Numbered from the stretch's first letter, positions 28,663 through 37,105 are shown. The stretch is DNA of 64,000 nt from Chrysogorgia sp. JL179-B06 (GCA_035772405.1 JAYKKM010000351.1:1163501-1227500); one strand, 5' to 3'. Made by a program: numbers and translations. The notes: generated from the sequence alone by a model not told the origin.

Positions 28663-29208
28663 TTATATTAATAACCAACGTTTTATATCAAATAAACTAT
28701 TGTGTTTGCGCTGCATAACTCCTAAAATTTTACATAACTTTCTATGTTGTTTTTTTGTTTTTATTTTACATTCTATTTTATTTTCTAGAAATGCAACAAG
28801 TGCTTTCCCTATTCTTCCATTTCCATCGGAAAAAGGATGAATGGTTTCAAAAATATAATAAATCAAAACTGATATATTTTTTCTTTGATAGTTTTTTACG
28901 TAAAATTCATCTAAATGTTCCATATATTGTTGAATATCTAGGGGATCAACCCCCTCATGAAATCCAACAAATCTTTTGTTTGGACTGTAATGTCCAGCAT
29001 TCGTTAAATGACTCATAGATATTTCATGAATAGTTTTACAACATTCACTTATTTTCCATTTTTCATTTTTTTCCATATAAAATTTTCGAAGGGCAAAACA
29101 AAATCTCCCACATCTCATCCAAAATTATTTTTCATTTTCTTCGTCTTCTTCCATTCGTATAACATCATACGCAAACACTTTAAATTTTATACAGTCTTTT
29201 AATTCCAT
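28663..29208 (-). CDS. Fic-domain protein (AMPylase-like), with in-frame stop
   Basis: The open frame from ATG 29118 contains GHYSPNKRFVGFHEG and the Fic active-site loop HPFSDGNGRIGK (consensus HPFx[DE]GNGRxxR; the final Arg is Lys here), followed by a helical tail. Fic proteins transfer AMP or related groups to target hydroxyls. The catalytic His and Gly-Asn-Gly are present, so activity is plausible, but the Lys substitution could weaken phosphate binding. An additional 27 codons starting at 29208 are in the same frame, separated by a TAA (29125-29127). Either the full gene has a nonsense mutation or translation starts at 29118. No clear inhibitory (S/T)xxxE(G/N) helix is seen. It is unusual cargo for this virus class. 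Confidence 0.8.
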
Positions 29209-29213
29209 TTTTT

Positions 29214-30386
29214 TTACATACACGTTTGTTCCCTAATACTTTTATAAAAAATATCCCAATTCACATTCGGTTCAGTCAGTTCGTCTTCATATATAGGATG
29301 TTTTGAAATTAAATTATAATTCAATGTTGTTTGTATATATTTTCTTATCATAGTAAATAAATCTTTTACTTCATCTTCAATCATTATTACATGTGCAAAT
29401 ATTTTCTCATTATACTTAAATTCTCCCATTCCCCCATAATTTTTTAATTGTACATCGACAGGATGTAATAGTGGGTTTTCATTTAAATCATAATTACGTT
29501 TGTTTAAAATACTTAATTTCAAAGGATCAAACTCAAAAAAATAACTTTGACGCGTACAATTTTTATACCGACATTTATCAAGGGATACTTTACCCATTTT
29601 TATAGAATATATAAAATTCCAAAAATCATATCTAATATTTTTTTCAGAAAGACCTTTTTTTTGTCTATTGAGAAATCTTCCCATAGGGTTATGTTCACGA
29701 CAATAAAATATAAAACATGAAGTGACCATGATAATATTTTTAGTTGAACTACAATAAACATAAGAATTGAAAATACTAGGTGCTACCATTAACAAATAAA
29801 TATTTAAAAAAAGATTAAAATCACCTTTCTCGCGCTGTATGTGTTTAAATTTGTTTACTAAACTTTCTTTTCCATAACCCAGGGTATAAGATATGTATTT
29901 TCTTTCAAACGTTAGATTTTGTAGAAAATATGTATAATGGTACTTATCTTTGGATCTTAAACATTGAAATAAATCTGAGTGGTCTTCAAGGGGTAATACA
30001 ATAAATAATTCTTTAAAACAATCGGGAAATGAAAAAAAACTACAGCATAACGTGTCTGATGATTCAACTAGTAAAGTACGTTGAAAGAGTGTTCTCTTCA
30101 AGGAATATTTTCTTTGACTTGCTTGTAAATTCGGGATCATATAAGAGAAACGATCTTCTAGGATAAAATAGGATTCCATTCCACGGGTTCCTTTGATTTT
30201 TTTCATATTGACTATATAACTTACTTCGTCGTGGGGTCGAATGTTGTTTTTACATTTCATCATGGGACATGTGACATATTTTCCACGATAATAATCAAAT
30301 AATCCACATAACCAAAATAAATATCCAATTTCTCCTTGGTTAAAATATTGAAAATAAAGAACAACTCTTAAAATTGTTTCAATCAT
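29214..30386 (-). CDS. Large unknown accessory protein, 390 residues
   Basis: An intact frame. The N-terminus (~1-60) has hydrophobic aromatic helices (VVLYFQYFNQG, LFWLCGLFDYYRG) and a CPMMKC pair. The middle has CFIFYCREHNP and the C-terminal third has CRYKNC. The broken paralogue at 10686-11849 preserves the same landmarks, which supports their importance. No known family is recognised. A TATA-like TTTATATATC sits about 40 bp upstream of the ATG on the minus strand. Confidence 0.65.
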   Translation of the reverse strand: MIETILRVVLYFQYFNQGEIGYLFWLCGLFDYYRGKYVTCPMMKCKNNIRPHDEVSYIVNMKKIKGTRGMESYFILEDRFSYMIPNLQASQRKYSLKRTLFQRTLLVESSDTLCCSFFSFPDCFKELFIVLPLEDHSDLFQCLRSKDKYHYTYFLQNLTFERKYISYTLGYGKESLVNKFKHIQREKGDFNLFLNIYLLMVAPSIFNSYVYCSSTKNIIMVTSCFIFYCREHNPMGRFLNRQKKGLSEKNIRYDFWNFIYSIKMGKVSLDKCRYKNCTRQSYFFEFDPLKLSILNKRNYDLNENPLLHPVDVQLKNYGGMGEFKYNEKIFAHVIMIEDEVKDLFTMIRKYIQTTLNYNLISKHPIYEDELTEPNVNWDIFYKSIREQTCM

Positions 30387-30525
30387 AATGCTGTGATTTT
30401 GAAAGATTTTTTACTGTTTATATATCTTTTCAAATTCATTAAGCTAAATAAACACATTAATCTAAATAAAATAAAAAACATTGTGTTTTCTGGTTCATTC
30501 ATCAGTTGAATCTCATGCAAGCAAT

Positions 30526-30780
30526 ATGTCAAAACCCAAACAGTATGATCTTCACTATCTTAAAGAAAATTGTCGAAATCAAATATTTATTGTACGTAAA
30601 TGTGAACAAATCCTAAATCCATGCTTTCCTATGAATCTATTAAATATAAATTTGGAAGTTATGGAGTATGTAAAAAATAAAAAGCTTAATTATAAACAAT
30701 ATATAACAACACATGTGGCAGGAGATTGTGGTATACATAATTTCATAGATCAAGAAGTGTATATAAATTCTTTTTTTTAA
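30526..30780 (+). CDS. Small accessory protein, 'YxVxxCxP' family, member 1
   Basis: 84 residues from the ATG at 30526 (MSKPKQYDLHYLKENC). It is the most divergent member of a five-gene family (also 32154, 32661, 34101, 35105), sharing an aromatic-x-x-x-x-LKEN opening, a hydrophobic FIVRKCEQ (equivalent to YFVEDCKP) and a beta-type ending. Function unknown. AATAAA follows the stop immediately. Confidence 0.5.
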   Translation: MSKPKQYDLHYLKENCRNQIFIVRKCEQILNPCFPMNLLNINLEVMEYVKNKKLNYKQYITTHVAGDCGIHNFIDQEVYINSFF

Positions 30781-30821
30781 ATAAAAAACGCTTTTCTCGA
30801 TTTATTTTGAACTGTTTTATT

Positions 30822-31478
30822 TCAAATATTTAATTCATTAAAATTATTACATAATTCCCCACAACAATCTAAATATACATGTTGTTGCAACATAGATTTA
30901 TCAAAATGTATTTTAGTTATTAATGTTACAATATAATTTCCATTACTGCTACCATAAATCACATTAAGTATAGATAATATATTTTCATCTTTAATAAGCA
31001 CTAAATAAAGCTCTTCCCCATCAAAATTTTCACGTAACTGATATTTTACTAATCTAAATCTTGAATCCCTACATTTACCATATAAAAACGTTTTTGAATA
31101 ACATGGGATATTATTTATCTCAAACCAATCAAGGGTTGAAATTAACGTAGGTAATCTCGGTTCTCTATCAATAAATACTACATGTTTTCCCACTAACTGA
31201 TCATAAAATGACATAGTCCAGCTAAAACCGGTTATTAAAAATCTATAATATCTTTTTCCACCATATCGTTTCCGAAATATAGATTGTTCATTTTTATCTT
31301 CCACATAAATGTTAAAATATTTATAATCATAATCAGCACATCTAAACTGATAGGGATGCTCTCTCCATTCCAAAAAATAAAACGTTGAATCGCGTGTTTT
31401 TTCTATCTCAAAAAAATCAGCATGTAATAAATATTGAATGTTTGGGTAAAGAATTTCATCAAAATCACGCTCAGCCAT
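30822..31478 (-). CDS. Unknown protein, 'FLYxxCRDS' family, copy at right end
   Basis: 218 residues from MAERDFDEIL at 31478, chosen over an upstream ATG at 31553 because that would overlap the neighbouring gene and because AAAATGG is an ideal context. It is a paralogue of the gene at 7311-7940: DQLVGKHVVFIDREP, YSKTFLYGKCRDSRF, DENILSILN and a C-terminal CCGELCNN line up in order. Its N-terminal extension is unique. Function unknown. Confidence 0.65.
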   Translation of the reverse strand: MAERDFDEILYPNIQYLLHADFFEIEKTRDSTFYFLEWREHPYQFRCADYDYKYFNIYVEDKNEQSIFRKRYGGKRYYRFLITGFSWTMSFYDQLVGKHVVFIDREPRLPTLISTLDWFEINNIPCYSKTFLYGKCRDSRFRLVKYQLRENFDGEELYLVLIKDENILSILNVIYGSSNGNYIVTLITKIHFDKSMLQQHVYLDCCGELCNNFNELNI

Positions 31479-31510
31479 TTTAAATCTTTTTAAAAAAAGC
31501 GTCTTTTCTT

Positions 31511-31720
31511 CTATTCGTCTATTTCCACAGAAACATTCACTGTATATTTCCACCGTATATTTAACTTGTTTAACACCCGACGTTTAAAACTGTTTAGTCT
31601 TGAAAGTTTTAATTCATCTGGATGAATCGGACACGGGTGTTTGTTAATACATCTTCCACAAGGATGTTTGTTATAATATAATCGGTTGAATCGTTCATCT
31701 GTTGTTTCTTTACGTTCCAT
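31511..31720 (-). CDS. Small Cys-rich protein, copy 1
   Basis: 69 residues with NRLYYNKHPCGRCINKHPCP, a compact Cys/His cluster that could bind one zinc, then a basic helix. The gene 89 bp upstream (31809-31985) is a paralogue with the same NRLxYxKxPCGxC core. Function unknown. Confidence 0.55.
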   Translation of the reverse strand: MERKETTDERFNRLYYNKHPCGRCINKHPCPIHPDELKLSRLNSFKRRVLNKLNIRWKYTVNVSVEIDE

Positions 31721-31808
31721 TGTCTAACAAATATAAAAACAATTATTTTTTTTACTCTTATTTATACTGTTTTCTTTTTTTTAATTTCTGTTTTCTTCTT
31801 TAAATCTT

Positions 31809-31985
31809 TTAACACCATATCTTCTTTAACAACCATCTCTTTAATCTACAACAACGTTTTTGTTTTGGATCTTTCCGCGGTATATAATTCGCACACACTT
31901 CCCCACACATATTTCCATTAAGACATTGTCCACAGGGATATTTTGAATAGAATAATCTATTATATCGTGCATCCACGGTTTCCAT
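31809..31985 (-). CDS. Small Cys-rich protein, copy 2
   Basis: 58 residues from the ATG at 31985. NRLFYSKYPCGQCLNG matches the neighbouring gene, followed by further Cys (MCGEVC) and a basic Cys-containing tail (KQKRCCRLKR). It is a tandem duplicate, diverged in the C-terminal half. Confidence 0.55.
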   Translation of the reverse strand: METVDARYNRLFYSKYPCGQCLNGNMCGEVCANYIPRKDPKQKRCCRLKRWLLKKIWC

Positions 31986-32153
31986 GATATTTTTGTAAAA
32001 ACCATTGTATTACATTTTTATTTATATCCTACTAAAATTTCTTTTTTATTTTAGAATATCTGTCTTTTTTAATTTTGATTTTTCTTTTTATATTTTTTTT
32101 TATAAAAAATTATATATAAACGTGTTACCCACCATGTTAAACGTTATTTGTGA
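31986..32153 (+). promoter_or_regulatory. Divergent promoter region with TATA-like ATATATAAACG
   Basis: 168 bp between the minus-strand Cys-rich gene and the plus-strand gene at 32154. TTATATATAAACGTG at about 32109 is ~40 bp before the plus-strand ATG. Otherwise the region is extremely T-rich. Confidence 0.4.
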
Positions 32154-32582
32154 ATGATGCCGAATTCACATGTACGCTATCGTGATTGTGATGAACATAC
32201 CGGTAGACGTTATCAAAGAATAATTGCTGATGCCTTTAACCCGTACAAAATTGAAGATGAAAGTAACTATTATCCAAGTCGTTTTCTAGCCAAAGAATTA
32301 CACCACTTTACCTATGTTGTAAAGAAATGTCAACCAACGGTATTATGCGAATGTATTGAAGATATACCCTATGAAGATATACCCTCAACGCCTCAAACAT
32401 ATTACCTAGCTCTGGCAGTTAAAAAGAAACATGAATATGAAAATGATGAATGGAATTGTTCATGTCTGGGTGAAAACATAACAACAATTGTTGACTATGA
32501 TGCTTCTGATCTTTTACAAAAAGAAATTACACTAATAATAGATTCTAATAATTTTATGAAAGCTGTAGCATATACTCAATAA
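32154..32582 (+). CDS. Accessory protein, 'YxVxxCxP' family, member 2
   Basis: 142 residues starting MMPNSHVRYRD. Family landmarks are YYPSRFLAKELHHF, YVVKKCQP and a YYLALAVKKK strand. It has a longer middle and a Cys-x-Cys pair (NCSCLG) not seen in the others. AATAAA overlaps the stop (CAATAAAAAC). Function unknown. Confidence 0.6.
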   Translation: MMPNSHVRYRDCDEHTGRRYQRIIADAFNPYKIEDESNYYPSRFLAKELHHFTYVVKKCQPTVLCECIEDIPYEDIPSTPQTYYLALAVKKKHEYENDEWNCSCLGENITTIVDYDASDLLQKEITLIIDSNNFMKAVAYTQ

Positions 32583-32660
32583 AAACTTTTTTTTAAAAAA
32601 ATTCGTGTTTTTTATTTATATATAAGATTACATATTTGATTTAATCATAGTGATAACAAG

Positions 32661-33002
32661 ATGAATCAGGTACAAGATCTCGTGACCTGTGTCAATTATA
32701 GGGATGTAGCATACCATGATTATACTCCACGTTATTATTCATGTCATTTTCTTCAAAAACATTTTCCTAACTATACATATTTGGTAGAGGATTGTAAACC
32801 TGCTATACTATGTAAAAAATGTAATCCTCCATTTTGTTCTCCACCTCAAGTTTACGAACTAACTCTGAAAATTATTATACAGGGAGAAGAGAAGGGAATA
32901 ACCCTAAAAACAATTCTTGAGACTAAAAGTGATCATCTCTTGAATAAAACAATTAAACTAATAAATGGTAACTCAATAATTCCACAACAAATTAATTTGT
33001 AA
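32661..33002 (+). CDS. Accessory protein, 'YxVxxCxP' family, member 3
   Basis: 113 residues. Landmarks: RYYSCHFLQKHFPNY, YLVEDCKP, then a Cys cluster (LCKKCNPPFC) and YELTLKIIIQGEEKGITLK. It is closest to member 4 at 34101. A TATA-like TTTATATATAAG lies ~45 bp upstream. Function unknown. Confidence 0.65.
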   Translation: MNQVQDLVTCVNYRDVAYHDYTPRYYSCHFLQKHFPNYTYLVEDCKPAILCKKCNPPFCSPPQVYELTLKIIIQGEEKGITLKTILETKSDHLLNKTIKLINGNSIIPQQINL

Positions 33003-33084
33003 ACATATTTATTTTTCTTGTAATAAAATTTTTACACAAAAATAAAAACATTCTGTTTCTAAAAGGTTTTTTATTTTAAAAACA

Positions 33085-33453
33085 TTACAAAGATAAATAT
33101 ATTTGTTTCCCTCTACCCCTATGGTTAATGAAATTGTAGGGTTTAATATTTAATATAGGTGTTTGAGTTTTTGCTAATTTTACATTATCATTATCAATAT
33201 TTATATATTTTCCCTTCAATGATGATAAGAGGTTCTGTAAATTTTCCTCCGGAGCTCCAAACGCGTCTACTATCATCAATTTGAAATATCGAGGTCCTTG
33301 CCAATCTTTCAGATATAAATAATATCCATATCTTAACAACGAGGGAATCACAGGTTCATAATTTACTAATTGTATGGGTTGTGCATGATAATAAAATGTA
33401 AGATAAACATGAGAGTCACAGTCTCCAAAATCAATCATTGAACGCAACCACAT
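33085..33453 (-). CDS. Possible short relative of the 'FLYxxCRDS' family
   Basis: 122 residues from the ATG at 33453. RYFKLMIVDAF followed by SLKGKYINID parallels YYRFLITGF and QLVGKHVVFID of the gene at 30822, but the C-terminal CRDS part is absent. It ends in a basic HRGRGKQIYLSL. It is probably a truncated or specialised family member; the similarity is modest. Confidence 0.45.
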   Translation of the reverse strand: MWLRSMIDFGDCDSHVYLTFYYHAQPIQLVNYEPVIPSLLRYGYYLYLKDWQGPRYFKLMIVDAFGAPEENLQNLLSSLKGKYINIDNDNVKLAKTQTPILNIKPYNFINHRGRGKQIYLSL

Positions 33454-33563
33454 GATTGAAAAAATATATTTGATACCCTGTTTATATAGTTTTGCAAAAA
33501 ATCTATAAAAGTAGGTTGTCAAACTATAAAATTTTCACAAAACGTTCAAAAAATATTGTCAAG

Positions 33564-33767
33564 ATGGTCTATTGCAGTTTCTGTTGTTGTGAAGTGAATT
33601 CCTTCTATCATTTTTTCATGCATTACAGATGTAAAGAATGTTTTGTAAACCATCATTATTGTTATCCTTGTAAACAGAATTACTCACGACTTATCTATAG
33701 TAGAATAGTTGAACTATGTGAATGTGATGATAGAATACAAAGATGGAAAAAAACTTATTTGGATTAA
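33564..33767 (+). CDS. Small zinc-ribbon-like Cys/His protein
   Basis: 67 residues from an ATG at 33564. CSFCCCEVNSFYHFFMH, then YRCKECF and HHYCYPCKQNY give at least three Cys-x2-Cys or His pairs, suggesting one or two zinc sites as in RING or TAZ-like minimal fingers. No exact RING spacing is met. AATAAA follows the stop. A ubiquitin-ligase role cannot be claimed. Confidence 0.5.
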   Translation: MVYCSFCCCEVNSFYHFFMHYRCKECFVNHHYCYPCKQNYSRLIYSRIVELCECDDRIQRWKKTYLD

Positions 33768-33791
33768 TAAATTTTTTTTTAAATACAGCGT

Positions 33792-33941
33792 CTACCATTT
33801 CCAAAATTCATAAAACTTATGATTATAATTCGGATGATCTTTTTTCCATCCTCCTTTTTGAATTTTTTTAGAACGTCGTCGTTTTCGTATTCGTTTTTTT
33901 ATTTTCGCTTTTCTTATACATCTCCTACTCCTACACTTCAT
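33792..33941 (-). CDS. 49-residue basic KGG peptide
   Basis: Begins MKCRSRRCIRKAKIKKR and continues with an Arg/Lys block to KKIQKGG, then a short aromatic tail (HKFYEFWKW). It shares IQKGG with the peptide at 24759 and the basic-then-GG layout with 14797 and 21017. It is probably a core-type DNA-binding peptide. Confidence 0.5.
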   Translation of the reverse strand: MKCRSRRCIRKAKIKKRIRKRRRSKKIQKGGWKKDHPNYNHKFYEFWKW

Positions 33942-34100
33942 TTTTTTTATGTTAACTGAAGCAAGACAAGCAATGTAATATAAAAAAAAGAAAAAAACGT
34001 CTATTTATACTGTTCTGTTTTTTGATTTTTTTTTTAAATATCTTTTTCTGAGATACATATAAGAGGTTTAAACTAAAAAAACTTTATCATTACTGAAACA

Positions 34101-34454
34101 ATGTCCGTATTACGTTATATTAGTATATGTAGGAAAAGTATAACTTTTTTTGACAGCTCCACAGATACTGTTCAGTGCTATTTATCATGTGAATCTCTTC
34201 TTAAAGAATATCCTGAATATATATATTTTGTAGAGGATTGCAAACCTGTTACAATAATTGAAACAAAACAATGTTCTTTAAAAAAAATAAATGGTGTGAA
34301 ACAACATCCGTATGAAGTAACCCTGAAAGTTATCAATCATGGAGAATCTGGAAAAACACTAAAAATATTATCAGAGAACGATGTTCCTCATCTTTTACAT
34401 AAAAATGTTAAGTTTATAAAAACTGACAAAGACATAATTCCTTCTCTTGTATAA
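34101..34454 (+). CDS. Accessory protein, 'YxVxxCxP' family, member 4
   Basis: 117 residues. CYLSCESLLKEYPEY, YFVEDCKP and YEVTLKVINHGESGKTLK align with member 3 across most of the length. It ends with IIPSLV. Function unknown; repeated duplication and divergence suggest host-driven selection. Confidence 0.65.
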   Translation: MSVLRYISICRKSITFFDSSTDTVQCYLSCESLLKEYPEYIYFVEDCKPVTIIETKQCSLKKINGVKQHPYEVTLKVINHGESGKTLKILSENDVPHLLHKNVKFIKTDKDIIPSLV

Positions 34455-34501
34455 ATTTATTTAATAAAACATGTTATTTTTTATTACATGAATTTCTTTC
34501 T

Positions 34502-34933
34502 TTACTCTAAAAGTTTTTTTCTTTTTTGTCGATGCTTGTTCTTATAATCAGCTAATTTACGGATTCTTCCACTATTCCATAATTTCCCCATTTTACCCTG
34601 ACGTTTTCCATATTGATATAACGTGGACGGATCATATAGTCTATCTTTAAAATGGTAGAAATCATCAGCATAAGAACGAATGATTTCTCCCCCATATGGA
34701 AGCCAATCAAAAATATCAGCTCTTGCTTCTTTGAGATAAACAACCCCTTGAAGAAATCCCAATTCTTTATCTTTTACAATTTCACGACTACATTCAAAAA
34801 ACGATATTTCATTTAATTTAAGACAATTCTGTGGAGTATGAATTAATTTCGCTGCCTCTATCAATTTTTCAGCCTTTTCTTGATTACGCATTTCAAATGA
34901 CCAAATCTTTCGCGAGGGCATATACCCTGACAT
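34502..34933 (-). CDS. Possible HUH/Rep-like replication-initiator domain
   Basis: 143 residues from MSGYMPSRKIWSFEM at 34933. The order resembles the N-terminal domain of CRESS-type Rep proteins: an aromatic strand (IWSFEM, motif I position); then FLQGVVYLKE followed by WLP (motif II HLQG followed by a strand and xLP, with His replaced by Phe); and later LYQYGKRQG (motif III YxxKG-like). A basic C-terminus follows and there is no helicase domain. If real, a metal-ligand His is missing, so it may bind DNA without nicking. The TIR CGACCA iterons could be its targets; that is inference. Confidence 0.4.
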   Translation of the reverse strand: MSGYMPSRKIWSFEMRNQEKAEKLIEAAKLIHTPQNCLKLNEISFFECSREIVKDKELGFLQGVVYLKEARADIFDWLPYGGEIIRSYADDFYHFKDRLYDPSTLYQYGKRQGKMGKLWNSGRIRKLADYKNKHRQKRKKLLE

Positions 34934-35104
34934 CTTCAACAAAATAACTGAGCCATTTTTTTTATGATATCGTTTTTTATATCCCAGGTTTTGTAGAAAT
35001 GAAAAAAAAATTTTCTCAAAAAACTTTCATATAAATAAGCTGAAACTTTTCTTTTTCATTTATACGTAAAACATTGTCCCTCTACAAACTTAGTTTAAGA
35101 AAAA

Positions 35105-35612
35105 ATGGCGACGAAAGAAGAAGCTTCCGATGGAGAACCCATACCCTTGAATGGTTCCCCTCTCATATGGGATTACAACGATAAATTAAGGAGAGGGATA
35201 CGCGTACGGTGTACGTGTACGGGATACGGATACGTATACGTCGAAAGTGTTTAATTTCGAAGACTTTAAACCCGTCAAACCTATTCAGGATGGTGATTCT
35301 GATAGTGATGATAGTTTGAAAGCATTTTTGGGGACTGACGAAGTAAAGGAAGAAAAAGTATTTAATAGAAACAACATTAAAAAAAAAGTATATACCCGTT
35401 GTGATATTAATAGTCTTCGACAGAATTTTCCAAATCAAAAATATATTTTACGACACTGTATATACTTTCCCTCGGGTAATCTATCCAGGTATAAATTATA
35501 TTTAGAAGTGGTAGATGGGGGATTTCTTTATCCGTATAAATATCTAACAACAATTATGATAACTGATGATTCCATACTTAGTTCCATTAATAAAGAAATG
35601 TATTTAGATTAA
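35105..35612 (+). CDS. Accessory protein, 'YxVxxCxP' family, member 5, frameshifted
   Basis: The ATG at 35105 opens MATKEEASDGEPIP, which runs to a stop at about 35252. The family-like part (35247-35612: VYTRCDINSLRQNFPNQ, YILRHCIYFP, LYLEVV) is in another frame without its own ATG. The switch falls in a GTACG/GATACG microsatellite (~35190-35245) prone to length changes. Intact, it would be ~165 residues with an acidic DSDSDDS linker. Confidence 0.5.
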
Positions 35613-35754
35613 ATAAAAACAATAAAAAGATTTGTTTTTTCAAAAAAAGTTATTGTGTGTTAAAGTACATTTTATTTTTTTTAAAAATATATCTATTTGA
35701 AAAACACCAAATAATTTTTGGAACCCTCTACAAATTTTATCTTTTTTTTTTTAA
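35613..35754. other. Short AT-rich gap before the right TIR
   Basis: It contains two AATAAA-type signals right after the last gene and poly-T/poly-A tracts. No coding sequence. Confidence 0.4.
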
Positions 35755-36342
35755 AATACCGTAACTAAAGAATATCAGTCATTCGGCCATAAGATGACGT
35801 CGAGGTAAGAGCTCCATGGCGGAAATTTCTATGATTAATTCTATAAACCCAAATTTGATTATTTTTATTTCAACGTACAACTCTTCCAATAAAAATAATA
35901 TGACGTTTTTTTGGCACGTGTAAGTATAAATCACATTGGGTGAGGTATGATGGTCGTTTATAAAGTTTTTTTTTGAATTTTAAAATATCTATCTCATGAA
36001 ATTGACTACGACCACCTTGATTGACCTTCCTCTCTCTGGTCGTCAAACTCAAGGATAAACCAAAAACTGGTCGTACAACAACACCAGGTTTCATGAGATA
36101 AATATATACAAAATTCACAAAAAACCTCTTGTATACGACCAGCTGCATATCCCCCCTGATTTGATCACTGGTCGTTCTATACAGGGTGACCACACCTTAA
36201 AATGTTTCAACCCCCCTGGAAATTTGGGATTGTGCTGTGCTCTGATTGGTCCATTCAAATCATTCTTGATTCTGATTGGCTTAGAGCTCGGTTCCAATCC
36301 CAAACACATTGATATATATATATATATATATATATTACTACT
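35755..36342 (-). repeat. Right terminal inverted repeat
   Basis: Reverse complement of the left TIR, ending TTACTACT at the host junction. It includes the same (TA)n, CCAATCAG boxes and several TGGTCG/CGACCA motifs, but lacks the 337-bp palindrome. The outer ~210 bp appears identical to the left copy; the inner part differs by substitutions and indels. Confidence 0.9.
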
Positions 36343-36348
36343 GGTGTT
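36343..36348 (+). other. Right target site duplication, GGTGTT
   Basis: Exact copy of 4457-4462, adjoining the terminal ACTACT of the provirus. Confidence 0.9.
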
Positions 36349-36910
36349 CCATGACCTTTGGCCAGGATTGTATGAATGCACAATTCCCAGATTACCGCAC
36401 GCAAAACAGAAACATATTACATAAATATATTAGATCGTAGTATTTTCCATTTTTTATATTAATAGGGAAAATAGTAGTCCAGAAATGCGGAAACATTGGC
36501 CCAAAAATAGAGATTTGGACAAAATAACAATGCAATTATATGGGATATCAAAAGCGGATATGTATAGGTTATTTTGAGGCACCGCGAGGAGATATGTGAT
36601 ATCCAGAAATGGCATCAAAATAACTGATTCATATTTATTTATATTTATTTCTACGTGGGCGAGATTGGATGAAAAACAGATGCTTTTGTTAAGTAGATTG
36701 TTGGGAATGTGTAGAACTGACGTGCGAAACAATAGAATAACATGCAAATTGTAACATGAAAATTTATCGACATGATTATAACCTAAAGTTTTCACTGAAA
36801 GCCGCGATCAGCATTTATGACAGTTATTACTGACAAGGGCTATTGTTTATATTCATCTAAAAGAACAAAGGAAAACGAGGCATTTGGAATATAAGCATAG
36901 TTACCCTGGT
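36349..36910. other. Host intergenic DNA, no gene recognised
   Basis: No exon-like structure or RNA gene is seen. One 113-codon minus-strand frame is not supported by any feature. Confidence 0.45.
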
Positions 36911-36914
36911 AGAA

Positions 36915-37105
36915 ATCCTAACAGGATCTTCTATGATCCTATAGGTTCCTGATAGGATCCTAAAAGTAACAGGATCCTAACCAGGATCCTGATAAGATCC
37001 AACTGTAATCAGGATCCTAAACAGGATCCAGCTGATGGAATCCTAGGATCACCAGGATCCTAACCAGGATCTTGATAGGATGCAACTGTAATCATGATCC
37101 TTACC
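36915..37105. repeat. Degenerate tandem repeat rich in CAGGATCCTAA
   Basis: AGGATCCT-containing units of about 20 bp recur roughly ten times with variation (for example AACCAGGATCCTGATAGGAT). It is non-coding. Confidence 0.7.

Larger units (their letters stand above)
4463..36342 (+). mobile_element. Complete Polinton/Maverick (adintovirus-like) provirus
   Basis: A 31.9-kb element is bounded by long terminal inverted repeats with 5'-AG...CT-3' ends and a 6-bp direct duplication of host DNA. It carries the Polinton/adintovirus core set: protein-primed family B DNA polymerase, FtsK/HerA-like ATPase, adenain-like cysteine protease, major and minor capsid proteins and rve-type integrase. About two thirds of the remaining genes are accessory. 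It is long for a Polinton (usually 15-20 kb), the extra length coming from accessory genes at both ends. Several core genes are disrupted, so the copy is probably no longer autonomous. Coding is compact, with polyadenylation-like AATAAA often overlapping or directly following stop codons. Confidence 0.93.
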
